A DNA stretch of 64,000 nt from Leptidea sinapis (Eukaryota > Arthropoda > Insecta > Lepidoptera > Pieridae), in assembly GCF_905404315.1 (NCBI RefSeq), contig NC_066266.1, positions 9,927,501-9,991,500 on the forward strand. Direction: 5' to 3'. The translations under genes and the position numbers were made by a program. This document shows positions 28,908 through 40,900 of this stretch, one piece after another (position 1 is the first letter of the stretch; the number at the start of each line of letters is the position of its first letter). The notes under the pieces are model-generated. The model saw only the letters and a program-made list of their open reading frames with translations. It ran no database searches and had not been told where the DNA came from.

Positions 28908-31900
28908 ATGGTACCAGATAACTTCAAAAAGTTTCTTCTGAATAGAGTAACTGCATCAAAGGAAGTTGTGGATTTTTTGGAGAATGCCAGAAAAACAGAA
29001 GATGATTTATCAAAATACTCATTCCATAAAGTGATGGTAACTAAATTTTGTTTTATAAAATATTTAAATTCATTTTTGAGAATACTGTACTGCCACATTT
29101 AGAACAGCAATTTATTATTTGTCTTACTAAGCGTGAGACACCTTTAAGGACTGAACATTTACCAAGATATTATTATGTTGTTTTATATGATACAGGATCT
29201 TTTGTGCTTTATTGTAGTAATAATAAATTTATAGATACATCAACTACCTAAAATATATGATTTTAGTAAAAAGTAGGTTGTTCATAGTTCAGCTTATAAA
29301 AACTTTTTCCACATATAATAAGTGATATTTGTAATAAATTCTATCATGCTTTGTACATTAAAAAAATATACATAACCACATTAAAAGAGTGTTTCCATTG
29401 GTGTAACAAAGTGATTTACCCTTACCATCACAATCATGTCCGGCACATCTTAGTCCATAAACAATCATAGTATTGAGTGTGATCCTTTTGTTTGCTTCAA
29501 TTAAAAATACTTGGTTATTATCATTACTTTAGGAATTATGAAGTAACTATGTTTGTGTATTTTATGCCTTGCAGTCACCCGTGCCATATTAATATGCACA
29601 AAAACATTGAAAATAGTTTTTTTTAATGGAAGAGGACCACAAACAAGATAATGGCTTATTTGAACCAAAATTTTGCAAATCCAGAGGCATCATAAGAGTG
29701 ATGCCTGTATTTTAGAAAGGCATATATGGACTTAAACAGGAATATGGGTTACATGTTGTTAAGAGATCACTGCCATCCACATTCTGCAATTCCAGAGGAA
29801 TTATAGGAATGGTCCTGGTGTTTTAGGAAGGTGTACATGGACACAAACACGAAAATGGATTACATGATGTTTAGTGATCACTGCCACCCACATCCTCCTG
29901 CAATTCCAGAGGAATTGCAGTCCTTTAGGAATATATATTCATTCATAATTCCACCTTCGCACGACACGCCACAAGTTAGGATATCATCCTCACCATCTGG
30001 ATGTGTGGCGGTCCTCCACTGTGCGGTTTATAAGGAGCTTTCTTCCACGTACTACAAAGCTGTGGAATGAACTTCCTTGTGCGGTGCTTCCGGGATGATA
30101 TGGCATGGGTACCTTCAAAAAAAGCACATACACCTTCCATAAAGGCCGGCAACGCTCCTGTGATTCCTCTGGTGTTGCAAGAGAGTGTGGGCGGCGGTGA
30201 TCACTTAACAACAGGTGACCCGTACGCTCCTTTGTCCTCCTATTCCATAAAAAAAAAATACATACATACTTTTTTGCAGTTACCATGTTGAAGTGAGACA
30301 GTACAGTAACATAATATGACATACTTTTTCTGTGACAATGATGTTGTTTTTGTTTTAGATACACAATTGGAGCAGTTCCAAGGAACTTCTTTTTGATTCG
30401 CTAAGCAAATATTTTGTAGTATCCTTTATTCCAATTAATTTTGTGACCAAAGATGGCACATCCACATTTTATACAAGTAGTTTAAATTTCATACTAAAAG
30501 TAATTATGTTTGAATTTTTATTTCTATACAATCGCAGTATGTTAAACATTGACATTTTACTGTGTGACAAAACTTCACATGATTTATTTGGAAGTCATGA
30601 GTTATCTGTTTTGGATATTATTGGTAGGATAGTCAACAGCAGATTCACATCTCACTTGGAGTTGGATTTATCTAACTTTAAAAATGATCCAGGTACAGTT
30701 TCCACAAATGTTTTTGTTTCCTGTCATATACATTTACCAGGGAGGCTCCTTTGCACACGATTCCGACTTGATTATGGGTACCCTAATGGCGCCTATTTCT
30801 GCCGTGAAGCAGTAATGTGTAAGCATTGCTTTGTTTTGGTCTGAAGGGTCCTGTGGCTAGTGAATTTACTGGGCAAATTAGACTTAATTAACTTATGTCT
30901 CAAGAGACAAGCGCAATTGTAGTGCCACTCAGAATTATTGAGTTTTCCAAGAATCCTGAGCAGCACTGCATTGTAATGGGCAGGGTGTATCAATTACCAT
31001 CAGCTGAACATCCTGTTCGTCTCGACCCTTATTGTCATAAAAATATAATATATATATGCAATTGGGCACAATCATTTTATATATAGTTTTACTATACAGT
31101 GTGTAGCTATAATCGCGACATTAAATGAACACATGGGTACAGCCGTCTAACCTTCATAAAGAAATAATTCTAAAAGTAAAATAGTTAAAGTACTTAAATA
31201 ATTGAAATTTTCAAACAAAAAAATTATATTATATTTAAAAAACAATATTAATGCCTACAGTCAGTGCCTATGCTAGCTCAGCTAATAGTTGTTTTACAGG
31301 TAGTTTCAAAATGATAGTATGGGAAATTTATTTATGTGGGTGATTTAAATGTTTTTTTTAGATTATTGTTAAGTAGTTCGACCTGTGCATTTATAAAATG
31401 TGGCCATTGTAATGCCACCCTGTATATAGTAAGTTGTCAGTAAATCTAATAATAAAAAGTTTTATTTGTACAGCCTTCTTACTTATCATGAATCATTGGG
31501 TATCTTTTTTAATGTGTATATTTTCAGAGATTATAAAGTATAAGATTGAATTCTACCAACTGTCATTGTTATCAATTTTCAAAATTTTGATGGTGAGGTT
31601 GGGAGGAAACACTAGATATTTAAATCTGAGTCATAATAATTTAAGGTAAAAATCTCTACCTACATAAAATAAACAAAATCCTAAGTGTTGTGTCTGTTCA
31701 TTAGATATTAAAAAAACGGATAAAGTTAAAAATATTATATTTCCAAAATCAACTACACTTAATATTACCCACCATCGGTAGTATTAAGTGTTGCATAACA
31801 GACAAATATCAGAAGAACCCTGTTTTTTTTTTCAGCATAGTACCACTGACGATATTAAATTTCTTTATAAAAGGAGACCTTATTGGAATTGACCTCAGAA

Positions 31901-34900
31901 ACAATAATGCAAGTATATTATTTAATTTTTTCGATTCCTTTTATATTTCTGTTCATTCGGAATTCTGCATATAAAACGAATATTCTAACCAAAATATATG
32001 GCGTCTTGCTTTTGCCATGATCATGCTGCTGTCATTAATTTGACTAGTTTTTGAGCTGCAGAAGAGTTCATGTAATATATCTTGTTTATTATTTATGAGA
32101 ATGTTTAAAATCATTAGAGAAAAATTCTTATGGGTATAATTATACATATAGAGGTGCACTTAATTCATTGGTAGTAATTGAGTGATCAATGTGAACAATC
32201 AGTGTGTTTAAACAAGCAATTGATTGTAAACAATATTTATGAATGATGAGGAACTCAAACATTTCACACATCTCTTTAAAATATAAAATTATATATACGA
32301 GTGACATCTCAAGTCAATTTCCTATTTTGCATTTATTGGCGTTTAGCAGGTTATCAACTGTAAAGTAGATTCTGTAGATGGAGCCACAACCTGACAGTTG
32401 AACAAGATAAACCAAGATTTACGATCCATGCGTCACTCGAACGTTTGGCTCAGTTGGTTAGAGTGCTCGGAGGGGACAAAGGAGGCGCGGGTTTGAGACC
32501 CGAATCGTTCATAAATATAAGTTACAAATTTAATTCGTATAATTAATCCCAGGAGTGGGTATATTACTTTAAAATAACAAATTGTTGATGAATTAAAAAT
32601 GAATATCCGGTTACTATCGGGCTGGTGACAGATAGTGAATGTATGTATCCGGCCGGTTATGGGAATTTAAAAAACCTTATTTTTTTTTAATTATTAATTA
32701 CAAATGTTTACTTTTCAGATTTTTTCCCTTACTTGTAGTATAAGATGGTATTACTAGACAAATTTCATATTTTTAGATCAACGGAAATACTTGTAGTATT
32801 AGATGGTATTACTAGACAAGTTTTATAGTTCTAGATCAACAGAATTTTATATATATTTATTCCCTTGAGAGTGTTGAAATTTAACAGAAAGAGATATAAC
32901 AGAATTGAGTATTTATTATACATAATTCAGAGTATTTATTTACTATGTTTCAGATATCTTCAATGGACCATCTGCATAGGGTAAGCAGTAAAATTGTGAA
33001 ACTTCATCTTGAGTACAACCCTTTGTGCAAAAATAAGGATCCTATTGACTACATTAAGGATATCCTTCTAAAATTCCCAAGACTAAAAGAACTGGTAATA
33101 TATGGCATTTTTTTATATAAATATGCAAACATTTAAACCCTTTTGAGGGACTTACTTAAAACATTATGATTAATTTAATTTATGATTTTGTATTCTTTGT
33201 AAATAATCAAGATAATTTGATATTGTAGAAAATACTTTTGAAGTTGGGTGACGTAACTAAAGATCGACGAAATGGCTTTACTTTACCTTGTCATAAAATA
33301 AATATCGCGTATGCCGTATGTCATTCAATGACTTAAGAGCGCGTATTCGATTCTCGACGGAAACTTCCATGTATTTGACCTTTTTTCCAGACCTTTATGG
33401 GAATGATGTGAGCAGATTATTCGATGATTTAATAATGAATTTAGAAAGGAGCATGACCAAACCGTAATTAAGGGCGTCTAGCTATGACAAATACATAAAA
33501 AAAAAATACTTTTTATAGTTAATTAATGTTAAAATTATGTTTTAACAAGACCACATAAAAATAAGATACATAATTGTAATTGGCTTACGCCGTTTTATTA
33601 AAGTATAAATAAATAAATAATAGCTTTAAGGGTAAATGTATACACTTCTATAATAAAGTCCCAGCCACTGTTCAGGCATTATCTATAAATAAATTTAAAT
33701 GTTTTATAAAAAAAATGGCTCGGTCGTAAATCCTATTACTCCACTGCTGAATATCTAAATGATCGGACAGCCTGGGACTAGATTGTGATTATTTTATAGC
33801 GATAGAAATGACTGTACAAAATTGTATATTTTTATTGCAAAAAAAGAATGCTGGGAGAGTTTCTTGCGCCGCTTCTTCTCTCTCAGAGCGCCATTTGTTT
33901 CCGAAGCGGTAGTAGTATCTAGTAGTTATAAGAAATGACGTCAAAGAGATTTCTAAAGGAATCAATTTTGAGAAAATAAATGCCTTTTATGCCTTTTAAT
34001 ATATTTAATTTAAAGTAGAAGCTTGGCTGTATGTAGTCTGTGGCGGCCATTTTGTGTATTGTTCTACAAATATTTTGCAATTTCCACAATATTATATATT
34101 ACATCAGCCATCCGCCATTGCAATTTGTAGTTTTCTGGTTGCATGATGACTGCAGCTCTTGAGCGATTTTGCATTTGCTTCGATTATTTTTGACCTTGAC
34201 TTTGTATTCTGGACTGATTATAATAAATATAGTTCTGATCTTTCAAATCAAATCAAATCAAATCAAGTGATTTATTTGCGTACATTGAGTCGATACATTT
34301 GTGTTACATTATTATTCTATATGCTTACAATCTGCTGGGTAGGCATGCAAAAAATCTTTTACTAATTCTTATTCTATGTTTATAGTGAAAACACACAACC
34401 ACATAAAATTATTCATAAAAGTGTAATTAAAAATTAATTATTTTTATTTTTAAAAGAGTTAATGCTTAAGTTTTGGTCCGCTAATGATCCTGATAGTTAA
34501 TTATACAGTTGAGGAGCTATATTAAATATGCTATTACCCAAAAAAATGCTGTTGTATGCTGCGTGAAAGATTATTTATGCGTTCACTATCAGAGTATTTA
34601 AAGAGTTGATCATTTGTTCTTTCTGTCATCAGCAAATAAAACCATCTCATATGTTATGAACAACAATGGACCTAATATACTTCCCTGCGGAACTCCAGTG
34701 GTTTTTGACTCATATATATATATGCTCTTTCTGTTTTATCATTATGTACTAACCTCATTATTTTTGTGTCATTTGTTGTCTTCTGATATGATTTTAGACG
34801 TGACAAAAGGTTTCTTCTTACCCCATAAACACTTAGTTTAGCAAATAATATTTGATGGTCCACATAGTCAAATGCCTGAGTGAGGTCTTTATAAAGTACG

Positions 34901-37900
34901 CACACATGCTTTCATTTATCTACATTAGTAATGACTTAATTCAGGGAGTGGTATATTGCTAAATTAATTGATTTGTTTTTCCCACAGCCTTTTTTCTTTT
35001 CAATTAATATTTCATTATTTTCAAAACAATTCTTAAGGTTATTACAAATATACTTTTCTATTATTTTTGAAAAAAAAATTGTATAAGGTCTATAAAAGTC
35101 CATCTCTTCCCTATCCTGTTTTTTGAAAAGTGGCTTCACAATGGAAGTTTTTTATTTAAATTTATTGAATTAGGCGTTACTTTGCGGAAATCCATAATTA
35201 TACAAATGATTTAAGTTTTCTTTCGTGTTAATTCCGCCAACATTTGTTTTCGTGTCAGTCTCGACTCTCGTGCCAGATTTAGGCGAGACAACACGTCCTG
35301 AGGATGCCTCGTGTCGAGGCGAAACACGTGTCGAATTGTTTTAAAAACATATATTGGCGGAATTAACACTAAAGAAAACTTAAATCATTTGTATAGTTTT
35401 TTATTTATCTGGATATACACCATTCTCTACACATAGATTTGTAATATGACTTAAAACTAGCGATATTATATCAGATACATATTTTACATTGGTTCTAATT
35501 TCATCAAACCCCTATTTGTATTTTGATGAAACTATTTATTCGAGAAGGCGATTTTCATAAAAAATTATTTTGACTTGCTACAGTAATTATTTTGGCTCTT
35601 TTATTAGTTGTTGATAAAATTTTATGATTAAGAAAATTTATTAGTTATTTTCTCAATCATAAAACCTAATTCATTATAAACTTGTGCAATCTCTAAGGTG
35701 TCAAATTTTGTTATTATTATGTTTTAATCTGTTACCATTTATAATGTTCCACGTAGTCTTAGATGTGTTTTAATTTTATTTTTTTTTTTTTTTGGGGTTT
35801 TTGTGTGAGTTTGATAATCTTTTTTAATCGCTTCCCATATACTTTGTAATTTTGTTTATTATTACTATTATATAATACGATTTGATTGTATTTTAATTTT
35901 AATGTAAGGAAAGCAGAGATATTAAAGAAGTGAGAGCATTGCGAAAATATATTGTATGTTTCATAAAAAACATCCGAAAATTATTAAATTTTTAACACCT
36001 TAGTATTAACTAAGGTATACAATACCTAAAGGTATTTTTCTTTACATTTACTCAATTTTTCTTTGCTTATGTCTCTTCTTAAAAAAAACAGTATTATAAG
36101 CGACTATATTTTTTAACAGTAATGCTGAAAATTTGTGCTGTATGGTCTGATAGCACCAGTTCTTCAATTGAACAGCTATAGCTCCGAATATTGGTAAAAA
36201 AGTTATCCAAACATGTGCCACTTACTAAACGCGTCGGCTGCTTTAGTAATAACTTAAGAACACCTAGTACGCTTAAGCGTGTGATATTCGTCAACTCTTT
36301 TATCTTAAAATTTAAGACAACTTCCAACAAGCATGGCTGATCCACCCCTTCTATTATTAAGAAAATATGAAGAAGCAATGCGAAATTTTGATATAAGCAG
36401 CTCATGATCGTGTTTAAATCAATTTTGTTCCGTAATACAAAGTATGTTTTCAAAATATTTTTACTAATTTCTAAGTCATCGAGTTGAACTACCAGCAGCT
36501 GTTCAGATTGATTAATAAGTCCATTAATATTTTTATGTAAATATAGCCATTATAATATATAATATGTGTAACTTATGAGAGTCGAAATAAATTATTAGGT
36601 TCTGCACATTTGCCGTTAGCTCCACTTTTCTCTATTTCAGGAATATATTTTATGTCACCATCCTTTTCCTCTTCTCTTTCATTCCCATTTTCAACTTCAC
36701 TGTCTCTTATATTTTTGAAGTAACTAGTAATATTATTAGTTACTTCATTATGTAAATGTTCAGTTGGGTAGCTTTCTTTTTCTTTATGTCTAACACTCCT
36801 CTGCGTATTCTTTATTTGATTTGTATAGCTGTCTTTTTTGTTTCGATATTCAAGGTTTCCTTTAAGAGAGTGACTGGCATATTTGCATACTTCGTTTCAT
36901 TCTGATGTAATTTCCTACATACAAATCTCAAATCGTAATGTAGCTTATTTTCATTTAAGGTATTATTAGTTATCTATCTATTATAAGGTATTTCACTTAC
37001 TAAAATATTTGTGTGTTATTATAGAAAAATCGATTTAAACTTAGTTGAAAATCATAGGGATTAGTTTCATAAGTGCCTCCTATTATAATCACAACATCAT
37101 CTTGTTACCATACAACTTTTTTTATTTATAGAAAATCCGCTTAAACTCAAAAATGCAAATGAAACGCTTAATTAATTAATCCCAATTATATAATACTAGC
37201 AGACCCAGCAAACGTTGTATTGCCGATATTAAAATCGCATAACAAAAGTAACTGTTGATCGCAGATGGGTGAAAATTTGAATTTTTAATGCTGACTCATA
37301 ATAAAAAAAATCGTGTGGACCACCCTTAACATTTAGGGGGATGAAAAATAGATGTTGTCCGATTCTCAGACCTACCCAATATGCACTCAAAATTTCATGA
37401 GAATCGATCAAGCCGTTTCGGAGGAGTTCAAAGTTTAACACCATGACACGAGAATTTTATATATTAGAATTATCCTATCTGAGAGGTGTTATGCACTATA
37501 GACCTCAATATCGAAAATGTGGCCATTATATAATCGCCATATCTTATATTTTCATTTCGTAAAAAAGCAATACTAAATTGATTCACATTAAAATGTTTTA
37601 ACCAGTAACCGAATAGAGACATAACTAATATATTTATTTAATTTAAATACAGGAATCGCTAACTATAGTTTTTATTTAAACAATTATTTATAATGGATTA
37701 TACATCACAATTTACCGCTCAGTTCCTGTCCGATCCGCGTAATCGAATATGCACTCTTAAATTACGATATATTGAACCAGTCGAATGATAGAAATGTTTT
37801 TATAGATTGTACTAGCTGACTCAGCAAACGTTGTATTGCCGATTTTAAAATCGCGATACATAAGTAACTGTTGATCGTAGATGGGTGAAAATCTGAAGTT

Positions 37901-40900
37901 GTATGTATTTTTTAATGCTGACTCATAATCAAACAAATAAAAAAAAAAGTCAAATAATAAAAAAAACATTTGGCGTGGACCACCCTTAACATTTAGGGGG
38001 ATGAAAAATAGATGTCCGATTCTCAGACCTACCCAATATGCACTCAAAATTTCATGAGAATCGGTAAAGCCGTTTCGGAGGAGTTCAATGTTTAACACCA
38101 TGACACGAGAATTTTATATATTAGATTGTCTGTAGAAGTTTAGAGGTAGACGATTTCTTACAGTTGTAGTGCTGTTTTGACAATATCTGTTGGTGTTTTG
38201 TACACATATATCAACCTATGTTATACATCGATGATAAAAGGACATTATTATGGGGCAATGGAGTCGACTTTAATATAATCTTTATGATGCGGAGGAGGGC
38301 TATTCCTATTGAGAACCTAGACCATAAGGAATCATTTAGAGAAAATTAAAAATAAAAACATTTTATGTTTCCTCTAAAAATATTCTTGATAATGTTAGAT
38401 ATGTATGTATGTAGGTAGGCGCATAAGCATATTGTCTTGAAACTGATTATCATAATGTTAACACCAGGAACAAACTTTATATGCCTACTATTCGGTTAAT
38501 TGGAGTAAGTAAGTCTTTTGTCGGTCGACGTATATGCTTTTACAATATGATCCAACAAAATATGCAAAACAAATGTAAAACGAAAGTCGAGCAACCGTCC
38601 TTATTTAAAAATATAAAATATTCTTAATAATTTAATTATAATCATATTTTATTTCAAAAAAGACGCGTAGTGTCTTGCCTCCGTTATTCTCAGGCTGAGG
38701 CATAAAAGGCATTTATTTTCTCAAAATTGATTCCTTTAGAATTCTTTTTGATGTAATTTCTAATATACTAGATACTACTACCGCTTCGGAAACAAATGGC
38801 GCCCTGAGAGAGAGGAAGAGGCGCAAGAAACTCTCCCATCATCTTTTTTTGCGCTCTTTTCAATTAAAATGTACAATATTGTACAGTCATTTCTATCGCT
38901 TTAATATAATCATAGTCCCAGGCTGTCCGATCACTTAGATATTCAGCTGTGGAGTAATAGGATTCACTACAGAGCCATTTTTTAATAATACATTTAAATT
39001 TATTTATAGATAATGCCTGAACATATATTTTCGAATGGGCGGATAAAATTGGTTGAATTTGAACAATAATCAATATCACCCAATAATTTTAGCGGTCCTA
39101 AACAGCCCTGAGGTCGATGGATGGTTGACATTGACACAGTATATACAATTTGAAATCTTAAATGAAACAGTAGTCAGAACCTTGTAACCATTATTCACCG
39201 GCTACCCACCCATTAGGGCTATATTTCGCTGTGGACACCATGGCGGCGCAACCAGGCGCCTTTACCAACCGTGTTCGTTTGGTTGCGCAACCAAAATGGC
39301 GGTGCGACCAGCTGGGACGCGTGCACAAAATGTTTCTGGTCACGCCGCCACGCTGGTCGTGCCACCCCTAAATACTAAAGCCAATGGCCGCCAGTGACGC
39401 TCCCACCACAGAGTACCCTAAACTGGAGTGGACTAACATAAATTTAATCGTTTTGTTCAGATACAGATATGAAAACCTCTTCCTTTTCAGGATGGTGTGC
39501 CACTAGACAAGTATGGGGCCATGGTGCCCTTCTACAAGTCATACGTCGTGACCCCTGACAAGAAAACCCAGAAGTTTGTTGAACAATTTGTTAACCTCTA
39601 CTTCTCTCATTATGACTCAAGGCGAACTAAACTACTCAATTTTTATGGCGAAAATGCACAGCTGACTATTTCGACACCAACCGTTGGTGAGATTTGTTCG
39701 AATTTGATTTAAATTTTTATATAATAATAATAATTTTTATATAATTTGTGGGTATATCTATTCTATAGGATGGCCATAAATTAGTCAGTTAATTAGACGT
39801 TTGAATTTGGAACTGTCATTCTTATATTGTGTTGTTTTTTATAATTTTCGGAACAATCTTACGACCCTTATAGCCCCTAGACCCTGCCTACTGAGCTATA
39901 GGATCCGGGGTCGAATCCCAGTCTGTGCAAAAATTTATATTTATAATGTAATAAATATATTTAATGAAAATCGATCTTTGTTTCTGAGTCAAGGATGTTT
40001 ATATGTATTTATGTATGTTTAAGTTATTATATTGTGTTAAATATATCGTTGTCTTCCAAAAATAGCACAGGCTATGCCTACCTAGCTTGGGGCAAGATGA
40101 TTTGTGTAAAACTGTCAATCATATTATTATTATTAAATATAATTTATTTAATGCGTCAGTTAACAGGCATTTTAAGTCTAGAAGAGATAATTTGAATGAA
40201 CTTCATATATTTTTTATTTATCAACTACTAAACTATTATATTTTCTGTATAATCCAATGTAAAAAAGGACTTTAACAGTATACAGGGTGGTTTTTTGAGA
40301 AGGGCGGTGATGGCCAAGTCGTGAAAATATTTAGTTTTTAAAAATGTTTTGTACTTTTGCCCTATGGACTCTGTTGCTGATAAGGATCAATCCTTGCAAA
40401 ATATGTATTACTAAAAATGAAACGAAATGCCTACCAATAAATAATACAAATACATCTTTTCTGCATTATTATTTTTACACGAAAGAAAACTCACCTCCTA
40501 TTTAAAGTTTTTGTTAGAAATTTTACTTTTTTTGTTGACATTCTGTCGAGGATAAATCCTGTCGTGGTTTGAAATACAGTAAGGTCAGAGAGACGTATAA
40601 CCTATAACACATATTGTCTTTGCAAAGTTTGATACTTATCAGCGACAGAGTCAATTGGTTCAATAAAAAGGATGTAATTTTTTTGAAAATTTATTCTGTT
40701 AGTTGATTTCCATCAAAAGTTCAAGAAATTTGCAGTTAAAAAATAACTAAATATACAGTTAGTTCACGACTTTCCTCTAAGTCTCGTAGGTTCCAACTTG
40801 GCCATCATCGCCCTTACCATCCTGTATAGGGCAAGACTTGGCAGTATAATATGAAACACGCGAATTTATATTTTTTTTTTGCAGAGGTTGATGGAAGAAG

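Noticed and set aside
30500..30535. Extra intron in NXF exon 2 (CTAAAA|GTAATT ... ATCGCAG)
   Set aside because: Removing it brings an immediate stop in phase, and the unspliced reading matches the expected NXF length exactly.
31290..31340. Additional NXF exon after GTTTTACAG at about 31299
   Set aside because: The in-phase reading hits a stop after about 14 codons and has no resemblance to the LRR region; 31528-31645 fits better.
37197..38127. LTR pair of a retrotransposon (two direct copies 615 bp apart)
   Set aside because: The copies end like RTE-type 3' ends, lack TG..CA termini, and have no internal coding sequence.
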